DNA of 63,562 nucleotides. Origin: Bacillota bacterium (GTDB lineage Bacteria; Bacillota; Clostridia; Christensenellales; Aristaeellaceae). The translations under genes and the position numbers were made by a program. The stretch spans positions 1 through 63,562 of the forward strand of contig JAEZTL010000010.1 in the NCBI GenBank assembly GCA_023421395.1, written 5' to 3'. The notes beneath the pieces were generated by a model, which saw nothing but the letters and a program-made list of their open reading frames with translations, made no database searches and was not told where the DNA came from. This document shows positions 16,097-25,317 of the stretch, one piece after another; within the stretch, counting starts at the first letter, position 1; every line of letters starts with the position of its first letter.

Positions 16097-16918
16097 TTGA
16101 AATACGCGCTGTTTACCGGCGCCACGGGCGGCCTGGGCGAAACGTGCGTGAAGGCCATCGCCGCGACCGGTCGGTGGACGGTGTTCGCGGCGGGAACAAA
16201 CGGCTCGGCGCTGGCACGGCTGGGCAAAATTGGCGGAATCGTTCCGGTTCCGATGGATGTGACCAGCGGCGAAAGCGTTGAAAATGCTCGGGCGGTCATC
16301 GCGGCGCTAACTTCCGCGCTGGACGCCGTCGTCCACTTCGCCGGGCTCACGGCGTTCACCTCGCTGGTGGAAGGCGATGCGGTGGGGGATGTCGAGCGAC
16401 TGTTGGCGGTCAATGTGACCGGCGCGGCGCGGGTCAACCGCGCGTTCTTCGAGATGATCTTAAAGGGCAAGGGGCGCATCATTCACTGCAGCTCGGAAGT
16501 GGGCTGGATGACGCCGCAGCCCTTTGCCGGGCCCTATGTGCTCTCAAAGCACGCGCTTGAGGCCTATAACGACAGCCTGCGGCGGGAATTGATGTTTCTA
16601 AATGTTCCGGTGATCAAAATACAGCCGGGATCCTTTGAGACGCGCATCACGCGTCAGACGCAGGAGGGCTTTGACCGCGCGCTGGAAAAGACCCGCTATT
16701 ACCGCGACGTGCTGACCCGGATGCGCCCGATGATGGACCTGGAATTGAGGCAAAAAAACGACCCCAGCCGTCTGGCCGGGACCGTATTGCGCGCGATGGA
16801 GTCCGCGCGGCCGCACTTGAAGTACCGGGTAGGCACGGGCCGGCTTTTACTCTTTCTGGAGTTCTTGCCCGAGGCGTGGGTGGACGCGCTGTACCGCGGG
16901 ATGATGAGGCTGCGCTGA
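16097..16918 (+). CDS. Short-chain dehydrogenase/reductase
   Basis: This 273-residue classical SDR has the cofactor loop TGATGGLG at residues 8-15, an NxxG-like stretch (VVHFAGLTAF), the catalytic Ser in HCSSEVGW and the YVLSK catalytic Tyr/Lys pair. The C-terminal extension with FLEFLPEAWVDAL is typical of membrane-associated SDRs acting on lipophilic substrates. TTG 16097 follows GAGGTGG at 6 bases and places the Rossmann strand at the N-terminus; ATG 16070 and GTG 16064 are in frame but lack a site. It is divergent from a TetR regulator that may control it. Confidence 0.85.
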   Translation: MKYALFTGATGGLGETCVKAIAATGRWTVFAAGTNGSALARLGKIGGIVPVPMDVTSGESVENARAVIAALTSALDAVVHFAGLTAFTSLVEGDAVGDVERLLAVNVTGAARVNRAFFEMILKGKGRIIHCSSEVGWMTPQPFAGPYVLSKHALEAYNDSLRRELMFLNVPVIKIQPGSFETRITRQTQEGFDRALEKTRYYRDVLTRMRPMMDLELRQKNDPSRLAGTVLRAMESARPHLKYRVGTGRLLLFLEFLPEAWVDALYRGMMRLR

Positions 16919-16922
16919 AGCG

Positions 16923-17345
16923 TTAGCCCGGGTTCTTTGCCTGCCGGTTGAGTGCCACCAGCATTGTGAGGATGCCTGCCCCCATAAGGATGTGGCCGAT
17001 GCCCGACATGCCGGAGATCGACGCGTCCAGCGCGCGGAAAAGCGGCGCCGTGTCGGTCTGCGCGAGCCCCCGGGAAAACAGTCCCAGGCCCGTGATGTTG
17101 AGGCCGATATTGTAAAGCCACAAATAAGGCTTCATGAGCCGCTGCTCCGACAGCGCGAAGCTCTTTTCCAGCAGCGCCAGAATCAAAAAAACGAACATGC
17201 CCAGCGTGAAGTAGTGGGTATGCATCACCGAAAGCGTGGTCTGGCCGTCGAAGGCCAGCGCCTTGGTGTACTCCCGGTAAAATACCCCCAGTGCCATCGC
17301 CGCGATCGCGTATGAAATTGAAAAATGAACGTACTTCCGAATCAT
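16923..17345 (-). CDS. DUF2871 family four-helix membrane protein
   Basis: The 140-residue product has four hydrophobic segments (about 8-22, 42-60, 77-93 and 112-133) and conserved His residues in helix 2 (SVMHTHYFTLGMFVFL). The layout resembles DUF2871, a small bacterial membrane family of unknown function, perhaps related to haem-copper-like four-helix bundles. That last point is only a resemblance. The gene is convergent with the SDR (4 bases between the stops) and preceded by GGAGGG. Confidence 0.65.
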   Translation of the reverse strand: MIRKYVHFSISYAIAAMALGVFYREYTKALAFDGQTTLSVMHTHYFTLGMFVFLILALLEKSFALSEQRLMKPYLWLYNIGLNITGLGLFSRGLAQTDTAPLFRALDASISGMSGIGHILMGAGILTMLVALNRQAKNPG

Positions 17346-17393
17346 GTTTTATCCCTCCCATGCTGATGCATATACAACCTCTCGGATATATGT

Positions 17394-19826
17394 CTAGCCG
17401 ACGCGTACCTTCACCCGGTGGGTGGCACCGGGGGACGAAATGGGCAGGAGATTCCCGGAAATCGGAACGCCGTCCAGTTCCATGAAGCAGTTTTTTTTCT
17501 CTCCGCCGGCTTTGTTTTCGATCTCAATGATGTACGTGGTGCCGCGGAATTTCCGGATGACGGTCAGCGCGCGGATCGAGCCGGGCAGGCAGGGGGCGAC
17601 CATGAGGCCGTCGTACTGGGGCTTTATGCCCAGAATCGCCTGGGAAATACTGAAAAAGCTCCAGGCCGCGGTACCGGTCAACCAGCTGTTCTTGGCCTCC
17701 CCATGGCGCGGCGCGTAAGGGCCCGCGATCATCTGCGCGTACACGTAGGGTTCCGTGCGGTGCAGCTTCTGATCTTCAGTATAGCTGGGACAGGTGCGGC
17801 GGTAGGTTTCGAAGGCCTGGTTGCCGTGGCCCAGCACCGTCTCCGCGATGGTGATCCACGGGTTGTTGTGGCAGAAGATGCCGCCGTTTTCCTTATATCC
17901 CGGGGGATAGGAACTGATCTCGCCCAGTTCGAGATGATAGCGGGTGTAAGGCGGCGTATGGATGGCGATGCCATAGGGGCCCGTCAGCCGTTCCCGGACC
18001 GAATCCAGCGCCTTTTGCGCCAGCCCCTCGTTCACGCCGATACCCGCCATCACGCAGAACCCCTGGGGCTCGATGTAAATCTGGCCTTCTTCGCATTCAT
18101 GGCTGCCCACCTTGGCGCCCAGCGCGTCATAGGCGCGCAGGAACCAGGCCCCGTCCCAGCCATGGGCCAGCACCGCACGCGTCATGCGCACCTTTTCCTC
18201 CATGGCAAAATCGGCCTCGTCCGGGAACCCGGCGCGCCGGCACAGCTCGGCATAGTCGTCCGCCACGGCCACGTACATACCGGCGATGAACACCGACTCC
18301 GCGATGCCGCTGTCATCGATCTGGCAGGTCTGAAAGCTCTCGCCGGGCGTTTGGGAAAAACAGTTGAGGTTCAGGCAGTCATTCCAGTCGGCGCGGCCGA
18401 TCAGCGGCAGGCCGTGGGGCCCGAGGTGGTTCGCGGTGTAGTGGAAGGAGCGCATAAGGTGCTCCAGGAGCGGCGCGCTGTCCTCGGGATCCGAATCAAA
18501 GGGCACGGATTCATCCAGGATGCCATAATCTCCGGTTTCCTTGATGTAGGCCGCCGTGCCGTAGATCAGCCACAGCGGATCATCGTTGAAGCCGCTGCCT
18601 ACATCCAGATTTCCTCGTTTGGTCAGCGGCTGATACTGGTGGTAGGCGCTGCCGTCTGGAAACTGGGTGGCCGCAATATCGATCAGCCGCTCTCGGGCGC
18701 GCTCCGGGATCAGGTGTACGAAGCCGAGCAGGTCTTGCGTCGAATCACGGAAGCCCATACCGCGGCCGATGCCCGACTCAAAGTATGAGGCCGAGCGCGA
18801 CATGTTGAAGGTGACCATGCACTGGTATTGGTTCCAGATGTTGACCATGCGATCGAGCTTTTCGTCGCCGGTGGATACCTGATAGCTTGAGAGAAGCTCC
18901 GTCCAGTAGACCCTGAGGGCTTCCAGCGCCTGATCAAACTGGGCGTCGGTCTGGAAGGCGTCCATCAGCGCGCGGGCGGGGGTCTTGTTGACCACGCCGG
19001 GGGCTGAAAATTTCTGATCTTCGGGGTTTTCACAGTATCCGAGGAGGAAGATCAGACCGGTCTCCTCGCCAGGTGCGAGCGTTACGCGCAGGCGGTGCGC
19101 GCCAATGGGCGCCCAGCCGCTGCAGACGCTGTTTGCCGGGTGGTCCGTAAGTACCGCCCTGGGGGCGTCGAAGCCGCTATACAGACCGAAAAAGGACTCC
19201 CGGTCGGTGTCAAAACCGTCCGCATCCCGGTTTACCGCCCAGACGGCGTAGTGATTGCGTCGTTCTCGGTACTCGGTAACGTGGTAGATGGCGCGCTCTT
19301 CCACCTCTACCTCGCCGGTGGAGAAATTGCGCTGGAAGTTGGTCATGTCGTCCATGGCGTTCCACAGACAAAACTCGACGACACCATACACGCTGACGGT
19401 TTTGGGTTCATCTGAAAGATTTTTCAGCCTGAGCCTTGTCACCTGTGCGGCGCTTCCGCGTGGGACCAGCAGCGTCTCCTCAGCGCGAAGGCCGTCCTTT
19501 TCACCCGTGATCACAGAGTAACCCAACCCGTGGCGGCAATCATACCGATCCAGATCGGCCTTGACCGGCATCCATCCGGGATTCCAGACGCTTTCGCCAT
19601 CCCGGATATAGAAATAGGTGCCCCCTGCGTCGGCGGGCAAATTATTGTAGCGATATCGCGTCAGCCGGAGAAGCCGTGCGTCCCGGTAAAAACTGTAGCC
19701 GCCGGAGGTGTTGGAGAGCAGCGAGAAGAAGTCTTCGCTGCCCAGATAGTTGATCCAGGGGTAGGGCGTGTCCGGCCGGGTGATCACATATTCGCGACGC
19801 GCATCGTCGAAGTGGCCATAATTCAT
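17394..19826 (-). CDS. Cellobiose phosphorylase (GH94)
   Basis: The 810-residue cytosolic enzyme follows the clostridial cellobiose phosphorylase pattern: FDDARREYVITRPDTPYPWI at the start, FCLWNAMDDMTNFQRNFSTG near 160-180, the catalytic-domain text GRADWNDCLNLN with the general acid Asp, and KENGGIFCHNNPW near 640. It would split cellobiose with phosphate into glucose-1-phosphate and glucose, saving ATP. Its length matches characterised enzymes (about 810). GGAGGG lies 6 bases before ATG 19826. It is divergent from a LacI regulator and shares the operator at 19851. The alternative is a close GH94 relative acting on another beta-glucoside. Confidence 0.92.
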   Translation of the reverse strand: MNYGHFDDARREYVITRPDTPYPWINYLGSEDFFSLLSNTSGGYSFYRDARLLRLTRYRYNNLPADAGGTYFYIRDGESVWNPGWMPVKADLDRYDCRHGLGYSVITGEKDGLRAEETLLVPRGSAAQVTRLRLKNLSDEPKTVSVYGVVEFCLWNAMDDMTNFQRNFSTGEVEVEERAIYHVTEYRERRNHYAVWAVNRDADGFDTDRESFFGLYSGFDAPRAVLTDHPANSVCSGWAPIGAHRLRVTLAPGEETGLIFLLGYCENPEDQKFSAPGVVNKTPARALMDAFQTDAQFDQALEALRVYWTELLSSYQVSTGDEKLDRMVNIWNQYQCMVTFNMSRSASYFESGIGRGMGFRDSTQDLLGFVHLIPERARERLIDIAATQFPDGSAYHQYQPLTKRGNLDVGSGFNDDPLWLIYGTAAYIKETGDYGILDESVPFDSDPEDSAPLLEHLMRSFHYTANHLGPHGLPLIGRADWNDCLNLNCFSQTPGESFQTCQIDDSGIAESVFIAGMYVAVADDYAELCRRAGFPDEADFAMEEKVRMTRAVLAHGWDGAWFLRAYDALGAKVGSHECEEGQIYIEPQGFCVMAGIGVNEGLAQKALDSVRERLTGPYGIAIHTPPYTRYHLELGEISSYPPGYKENGGIFCHNNPWITIAETVLGHGNQAFETYRRTCPSYTEDQKLHRTEPYVYAQMIAGPYAPRHGEAKNSWLTGTAAWSFFSISQAILGIKPQYDGLMVAPCLPGSIRALTVIRKFRGTTYIIEIENKAGGEKKNCFMELDGVPISGNLLPISSPGATHRVKVRVG

Positions 19827-19850
19827 GGGGAACCCTCCATCGCAGAAAAT

Positions 19851-19866
19851 ACGAAATCGGTTTCGT
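19851..19866. promoter_or_regulatory. Candidate LacI-family operator
   Basis: ACGAAATCGGTTTCGT is a 16-base palindrome lying between the cellobiose phosphorylase promoter (-10 at 19904-19899) and its start codon, about 35 bases inside the transcript. That position suits roadblock repression by the adjacent LacI protein. A related CTTTCGGGCGAAAAC at 19981-19995 could be a second site. Confidence 0.55.
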
Positions 19867-19898
19867 AACAGGGCGCACAAGATGACGTGATTTACACT

Positions 19899-19927
19899 AT
19901 CATAGCGCAGAAACGCGAAAAAAACAA
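19899..19927 (-). promoter_or_regulatory. Promoter for the cellobiose phosphorylase gene
   Basis: Minus-strand TTGTTT (19927-19922), 17-base spacer, TATGAT (19904-19899); the candidate operator follows downstream. Confidence 0.6.
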
Positions 19928-20082
19928 GCGGAATTGTACTGGACGGGGATGGACAAGTGGCGAAAACGCTTGATTTTTTCCTTTCGGGCGAAAACGTATT
20001 CGAAATCTTCCGTGTGGTCTCGAGAATGCATCCGACCAGGTACCTCGAAGTGGCGGCGCATGCGGGAGCATGGAAAAAAAGC

Positions 20083-20111
20083 TTGCCTTTTGACCAATCA
20101 AGGCGTATACT
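20083..20111 (+). promoter_or_regulatory. Promoter for the LacI regulator and beta-glucosidase
   Basis: TTGCCT (20083-20088), 17-base spacer, TATACT (20106-20111), about 70 bases before the regulator. Confidence 0.6.
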
Positions 20112-20179
20112 TTAATGTCGAAAACGATTTAGAATGGCGGGCGCGCATTTTCGCGCCGGTCGAGAGGGGAGAGGGTATT

Positions 20180-21205
20180 TTGGCCGTGACGATCCGCGAA
20201 CTGTCCCAGAAATGCGGCCTCTCCGTTTCCACTGTCTCCAAGGCGCTGAACGGGTACAGTGACGTGAGCGAGGAAACCCGGGTACTGGTCCAGTCCATGG
20301 CGCAGCAGACGGGCTACAGGCCCAATTCACTGGCGCGTGCGCTCAAGACGAATAGGACCTTCAACCTGGGTGTGCTCTTTGTGGACGACAACCAGAGCGG
20401 GCTGACCCACAATTATTTTGCTACGGTGCTCGACAGCTTCAAGGTGGAGGCCGAGCGCCGGGGGTATGACATTACCTTCATCAACCACAATATCGGCAAG
20501 ACCAACATGACCTACCTCGAGCATTGCCGCTATCGCAACGTAGACGGCGTATGTTTGGCCTGTGTGGACTTTCAGGCCAGCGAAGTTGTGGAACTGGTGA
20601 ACGGTGACATTCCCGCCGTCACCATCGACCATCTGTTCAACAACCGAACCTGCATCCAGTCGGAAAACCGGCAGGGGGTGCAGGAGTTGGTGAAATACGT
20701 CTATGGCAAAGGTCATCGGGATATCGCTTACGTATCCGGCGCGAAGTCGGCGGTGACGGACATCCGCGTGACCAGCTTTCTGCGCACGATGAGCGACCTG
20801 GGGCTGACCGTGCCAGAGGGCTTTCTGCAGCACGGCGTCTATCAAGACCCTTCCGCCACCTATCAGGTGGTGAAGCGCATGCTTTCGGCAGGGAGGCGGC
20901 CCAGTTGCATCCTGATGCCGGACGATTACGCCGCGTTGGGCGGCATTGAGGCGGCGGAGGATCTGGGCTTTCGCATCCCGGAGGATCTATCCGTGGCCGG
21001 ATTCGACGGCATCCGGCTGATCCAGCGTCTCACGCCCAAGCTGACCACCATTGCGCAGGACACCACACGCATTGGGCAGGAGGCGGCGCGGCAGCTGGTA
21101 CACCTGATCGAGCGGCCGCGCACCACGTATCCGGAGATCCTCTCGATCCCGACCCGGCTGATTCCCGGGGAGACCGTTCGGGATCTGAACGTCCCGGCGC
21201 GCTGA
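20180..21205 (+). CDS. LacI family transcriptional regulator of beta-glucoside use
   Basis: A 341-residue protein: a LacI helix-turn-helix at 1-25 (IRELSQKCGLSVSTVSKALN), a hinge with YRPNSLARALK, and a periplasmic-binding-protein-like sugar domain (60-335) with SVAGFDGIRLIQ and LTTIAQDTTRIGQEAARQL. The start is probably TTG 20180, four bases after GAGAGGG; GTG 20186 is possible. It is transcribed with the GH1 gene 52 bases downstream and away from cellobiose phosphorylase, so the likely effector is cellobiose or a cellobiose-derived sugar. This is inferred from the neighbours, not from binding residues. Confidence 0.9.
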   Translation: MAVTIRELSQKCGLSVSTVSKALNGYSDVSEETRVLVQSMAQQTGYRPNSLARALKTNRTFNLGVLFVDDNQSGLTHNYFATVLDSFKVEAERRGYDITFINHNIGKTNMTYLEHCRYRNVDGVCLACVDFQASEVVELVNGDIPAVTIDHLFNNRTCIQSENRQGVQELVKYVYGKGHRDIAYVSGAKSAVTDIRVTSFLRTMSDLGLTVPEGFLQHGVYQDPSATYQVVKRMLSAGRRPSCILMPDDYAALGGIEAAEDLGFRIPEDLSVAGFDGIRLIQRLTPKLTTIAQDTTRIGQEAARQLVHLIERPRTTYPEILSIPTRLIPGETVRDLNVPAR

Positions 21206-21257
21206 CGCCCGGACGAGCGCATAAACGCATCTCGAGCGGGATACGGAGGGAACCAGC

Positions 21258-22613
21258 ATGGGCTTTCCGGATGGGTTCGTTTGGGGCGCGGCAATGTCCG
21301 CTTATCAGGTCGAAGGCGCAGCAAGCGCCGACGGCAAGGGTGAATGCGTGTGGGACTCGTTCTGCCGCCGCCCGGGCAAGGTGTTCGGCGGGCATACCGG
21401 TAACACGGCCTGCGACCATTATCATCGTTATGACCGGGATTTCGCGCTGATGGCGGAACTGGGCGTCAAGAACTACCGCTTTTCGATCAACTGGAGCCGC
21501 CTCTTGCCGGAGGGAACAGGCCGAATCAACGAGGACGGGCTCGCGTTTTATGACCGGCTGATCGACGGCATGCTTCTGAGCGGTGTTGAGCCGTGGATGA
21601 CGCTGTTTCACTGGGAGTATCCCGCGGCGCTTCAAGCCCGCGGCGCGTGGCAAAATCCGGACAGCCCCAAGTGGTTCGCCGACTACGCGGCACTGGCCGC
21701 GCGGCGCTACGGCGACCGCGTCAAGCATTTCTTTACGATCAACGAGCCCCAATGCTTCGTCGGGCTGGGGTATGTCACCGGCGAGCACGCTCCGGGACTT
21801 CAATTGCCGCTGGACGCTGCCATCCCGTTGGGTCATCAGGTACTTCTCGCCCACGGACTCGCAGTTCAGGCGCTCAGGGCGAATGTGCCTGGGGCGAAGG
21901 TCGGCTACGCGCCCTGCTCGTCTCCATCCTGCCCCGTGACCGACGCTCCCGAAGACATCGTGGCCGCGCGGAACGCCTACTTTGTGATGCCGGAGGACCC
22001 CGCCCGTTGGTTCTGGAACGTGACTTGGTGGAGCGACCCCGCCATCCTGGGAGAATACCCCGAGGACGGCCTTGGACGCTACGAGCGATACCTGCCCAGG
22101 GGGTATGAGAAAGATCTCGACGTCATCTGCCGGAAGCTGGACTTTTACGGACAGAACATCTATCACGGCTCCGCTGTCCGGGCCGGAGCAAAAGGGCCGG
22201 AGGAGGTTCCGCCGCCCGCCGGTTTCCCCAGGACGGGCATGAACTGGCCCGTCGTGCCGGATAGCCTCTACTGGGGGCCGAAGTTCCTGTATCAGCGATA
22301 CGGCCTGCCGCTGGTCATCGCGGAGAACGGCATGTCGAACCTCGACAGCGTGTCGCTGGACGGCTTGGTGCATGACCCCGCACGCATCGATTACCTCCAC
22401 CGATACCTGCTCGCGCTCCGGCGCGCGTCGGAGGAAGGCGTCAAGGTTCTGGGCTACTTTCATTGGAGTTTTCTCGACAATTTTGAATGGGCGATGGGCT
22501 ATAACGATCGCTTCGGCCTTGTGTACGTGGATTATCAGACGCAAAACCGCATCCCCAAGGACTCCGCCCGCTGGTTTCGAACTGTGATGGAAACGAACGG
22601 CAAAGCCCTGTGA
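21258..22613 (+). CDS. GH1 family beta-glucosidase
   Basis: The 451-residue cytosolic glycoside hydrolase has the GH1 N-terminal signature (FPDGFVWGAAMSAYQVEGA), the acid/base glutamate in TINEPQ (E163) and the nucleophile in VIAENGM (E356), plus the closing WSFLDNFEWAMGYNDRFGLV. It hydrolyses beta-linked glucosides with retention; no 6-phospho-binding SxK(Y) loop is evident near the C-terminus (GLVYVDYQTQNRIPKDSARW), so the substrate is probably unphosphorylated, matching cellobiose phosphorolysis next door. It follows the LacI gene with a weak AGGGAACC-type site. Confidence 0.93.
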   Translation: MGFPDGFVWGAAMSAYQVEGAASADGKGECVWDSFCRRPGKVFGGHTGNTACDHYHRYDRDFALMAELGVKNYRFSINWSRLLPEGTGRINEDGLAFYDRLIDGMLLSGVEPWMTLFHWEYPAALQARGAWQNPDSPKWFADYAALAARRYGDRVKHFFTINEPQCFVGLGYVTGEHAPGLQLPLDAAIPLGHQVLLAHGLAVQALRANVPGAKVGYAPCSSPSCPVTDAPEDIVAARNAYFVMPEDPARWFWNVTWWSDPAILGEYPEDGLGRYERYLPRGYEKDLDVICRKLDFYGQNIYHGSAVRAGAKGPEEVPPPAGFPRTGMNWPVVPDSLYWGPKFLYQRYGLPLVIAENGMSNLDSVSLDGLVHDPARIDYLHRYLLALRRASEEGVKVLGYFHWSFLDNFEWAMGYNDRFGLVYVDYQTQNRIPKDSARWFRTVMETNGKAL

Positions 22614-22628
22614 TGCGGGAGGAACGAA

Positions 22629-22670
22629 AAGGCACGCCTCCGGCAAAAACGACCGCCGGAGCCGTGCCTT
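22629..22670. terminator. Hairpin terminator between convergent units
   Basis: AAGGCACG with CTCCGGC pairs with GCCGGAG and CGTGCCTT around a ten-base loop. It lies between the GH1 gene and the convergent histidine kinase gene and can serve both. Confidence 0.75.
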
Positions 22671-22687
22671 GATCATTCTGCAGATCC

Positions 22688-24505
22688 CTAAGCTTCCGGC
22701 TCCCTGGCTTCCTTCAGCGTGAAGGTGAAGGTGGAACCCTCGCCCAGCTTCGTCACAACCGTGATCGTTCCCCCCATAAGTTCCACCACCAGCTTGGCGA
22801 TGGACAGGCCAAGCCCCGTGCCTGACGTTCGCATGCGGGACTTATCCGCCTTGTAGAAGCGTTCCCAGATGTAGGGAAGGTCCGCCTCGTCGATGCCCGC
22901 GCCGGTGTCCCTGACGCCCAGCGCCACAGTATCGTCCGTCCGGCGCGTAAACAGCGTGACGCTGCCTCCCGGCGGCGTGAAGCTTAAGGCGTTGTCCAAC
23001 AGGATGATCAAAACCTGCAAAATGCGGTCCTCGTTGCCCAGGACCACGAGCCCATCCTCAGCTTCGACGGCAAGCGTCACGCCGCCCTCCGCCGCGCGGT
23101 TCTTCAGGCGGCGCTGGGCGGCCTCCAGAATTCCGGCGGGCTCCATGGGCTCCAGTTCCAACTTGATGCGGCCCTCCTGCAGACGGCTCAGGTCCAGCAT
23201 CTCACCGATCAGTTTTTCCAGCCGGAGCGACTCGTGATAGATGACGCGGTAGCACTCCTGTCGCTCCTGTTCGGTTTCGACATATCCGTCAAGCAGTGGC
23301 TCCGCCATGCCGCGGATGCCGGTGAGCGGCGTCCTGAGCTCATGAGAAATGTTGGCGATGTAGTCCCGGCGCATCTGTTCAAGCCGCTCAGCTTCGGAGA
23401 TGTCGCGCAGCAGGCACACCGCGCCGATGGTGGCGCCGTCGCCTTCACTCCGGATGGGGGAGGCCACCGCTTCGATGATGCGGTCCCGCGCTTTGAAGCG
23501 GCTGACGACCCGCTCGTCGCCGTCGGAGGCCTTTTTCAGCATGTCCGTCAACTGCTGCCTGATGTTTTGCGCTGCTTCCGAACGGGGGGGAAGCGCCAAA
23601 AGACTCAGCGCCGCGCCGTTGTGGTGGACCACGCGGCCCTCGCGGTCCACGGCGATAATGCCCTCGCCGATGGAGGAGAGCACCTTTTCCAACTTGCTCT
23701 TCTCCTCGCTGAGGTTGTTGATAACGGTGGAAAGACGGCCGGAGAGGAGGTTCAGCGTCGTCCCCAACTGGCCGATCTCGTCGTTCTGGGCGATGCCCAC
23801 GCGCTCGCCGTAAAATCCTTCCGCCATGCGGGTGGCGGTGCGGTTGAGCACGGTCAGCGGATTCGTGAGGCGCCGGCTGAGCATATAGGCGATGGCAGAG
23901 GCGATGGAGCCCGCGATCAGAAACGCGATGGCCATGAGCTTAATCAGGCTCTGGCTGGCCATGCTGACCTCCCGCAGCGGGCGGCAGAGCAGCAGCGCGC
24001 CTTTGGTAACGCCGGAATTATTTTTTATCGGTGCGCCGGCAAAGACCATCTGGTCCTTCATGAAATCCAGCTTGCGCACGTCCACGGCGGTATTGCCGTC
24101 CAGGAGCGACCTTAGAAGTTCCTGATCCAGCGCGTCGATCACGTCCAGCATCTCAAAGTCCTGTGGCTCCGCGCTGTCGGACAGATCCGGCCTGCGCCAG
24201 GAGGGGGCCTGCCGGGCCTTCATATCACTGTCCACGTAGATCACCTGCGCGTCGGTCAGCGTCTGTATCTCGCCGACGCGGGGTAGATCCAGTACGCGGG
24301 AATAGCCGCCAGGCCGCTGCGCCATACGGGTCAGCGCCTCGGCCTTACGCAGAAGGTCCTGCTTGTTGGAGTCGATCAGGTATGCGCGTAGGAGGGCATA
24401 ACTGACAACGCCTGTCAGCAAAATGATGACAAGCGTCAGAGTCAGATAGCCGGTCAGCAACTTGAGGAAGATAGAGCCGCCATGGCGGTTATTGTGCAAT
24501 TTCAA
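22688..24505 (-). CDS. Membrane sensor histidine kinase with PAS domain
   Basis: The 605-residue protein has membrane segments near 17-40 and 195-220, an extracytoplasmic sensor domain between them, HAMP (about 220-275), a PAS domain (about 280-370; IIAVDREGRVVHHNGAALSL), and the kinase core with H-box ISHELRTPLTGIRG, N-box LLDNALSFTPP and G-boxes VRDTGAGIDEADLPY and GTGLGLSIAKL. This PhoR/WalK-like layout pairs with the response regulator just upstream. The frame overlaps the regulator's end; TTG 24505 or TTG 24499 are the only plausible starts (no ATG). The signal is unknown; no phosphate genes are near. Confidence 0.9.
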   Translation of the reverse strand: MKLHNNRHGGSIFLKLLTGYLTLTLVIILLTGVVSYALLRAYLIDSNKQDLLRKAEALTRMAQRPGGYSRVLDLPRVGEIQTLTDAQVIYVDSDMKARQAPSWRRPDLSDSAEPQDFEMLDVIDALDQELLRSLLDGNTAVDVRKLDFMKDQMVFAGAPIKNNSGVTKGALLLCRPLREVSMASQSLIKLMAIAFLIAGSIASAIAYMLSRRLTNPLTVLNRTATRMAEGFYGERVGIAQNDEIGQLGTTLNLLSGRLSTVINNLSEEKSKLEKVLSSIGEGIIAVDREGRVVHHNGAALSLLALPPRSEAAQNIRQQLTDMLKKASDGDERVVSRFKARDRIIEAVASPIRSEGDGATIGAVCLLRDISEAERLEQMRRDYIANISHELRTPLTGIRGMAEPLLDGYVETEQERQECYRVIYHESLRLEKLIGEMLDLSRLQEGRIKLELEPMEPAGILEAAQRRLKNRAAEGGVTLAVEAEDGLVVLGNEDRILQVLIILLDNALSFTPPGGSVTLFTRRTDDTVALGVRDTGAGIDEADLPYIWERFYKADKSRMRTSGTGLGLSIAKLVVELMGGTITVVTKLGEGSTFTFTLKEAREPEA

Positions 24506-25193
24506 AGCGGTATCCGACTCCCCATACAGTCTTGATGTCCCATGGATTTCCGCTCTGGCAAAGCTTCGCGCGGATGCGCTTGATGTGGCTGTCGACCGCC
24601 CGGGTGTCGCCCAGGAAGTCATAGCCCCAGATGCTCTGCAGGAGGTGTTCACGGCTGAACACCATCCCGGGGTTGGAGGACAGCGTCCACAGAATTTCGA
24701 TCTCCTTGGGCGTACAGGGAACCACCTGCCCGGAGAGCTTTACGATGAACGCACCCATGTCGATGTCAAGATTTGAGACCACCAGATGCTTGCTCTTTTC
24801 CTCTTCCTTCAGTTCATACATGCGGCGCAGCACGGCCTTGACACGAGCCAGCACTTCCCGCGGGCTGAAGGGCTTGGTGATGTAATCGTCCGCGCCCAGT
24901 TCAAGGCCCAATAGCTTATCGAACTCCTCGCCCTTGGCCGTCAGCATAATGATGGGCAGCGTCGAAAACTTGCGCACTTCCCGACAGACCACCAACCCGT
25001 CCATCTTGGGCATCATGATGTCCAGCAGCATCATGTCCGGCCGAGACTGACGGACCTGCTGGATGGCGTCCTCGCCGTCGTAGGCGGAGAGCGTCTGATA
25101 GCCCTCGCGACGGAAATATGTGGACAGCGACTGGTGCACGTGCACGTCATCGTCGGCAATCAGCACACGGTAGCCGCTTCTCGCCTCATCCAT
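24489..25193 (-). CDS. OmpR/PhoB-type response regulator
   Basis: This 234-residue protein has a receiver domain (10-120) with acidic pocket DDD at 14-16, phosphorylation site D58 in MMLLDIMMPKMDG and K in YITKPFSPRE, then a winged-helix DNA-binding domain (135-232; TPKEIEILWTLSSNPGMVFS and DSHIKRIRAKL). GAGGGGGTG precedes ATG 25193. It overlaps the kinase start by 17 bases, so the pair is translationally coupled. Targets are unknown. Confidence 0.93.
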   Translation of the reverse strand: MDEARSGYRVLIADDDVHVHQSLSTYFRREGYQTLSAYDGEDAIQQVRQSRPDMMLLDIMMPKMDGLVVCREVRKFSTLPIIMLTAKGEEFDKLLGLELGADDYITKPFSPREVLARVKAVLRRMYELKEEEKSKHLVVSNLDIDMGAFIVKLSGQVVPCTPKEIEILWTLSSNPGMVFSREHLLQSIWGYDFLGDTRAVDSHIKRIRAKLCQSGNPWDIKTVWGVGYRFEIAQ

Positions 25194-25317
25194 GAAAAGC
25201 ACCCCCTCTGAACTATGACCACATCGTACCGAAAATGTTCGGCAAAAATGTGGCGAAGCCTGAAATAAAGATGCGTTTCTTTGTTGATTCAGGGATTTCA
25301 ACCGCAATCTTGGGCGA

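Noticed and set aside
21030..22676. 548-codon minus-strand frame opposite the GH1 gene
   Set aside because: The GH1 catalytic motifs lie on the other strand; this frame carries none and has no ribosome binding site.
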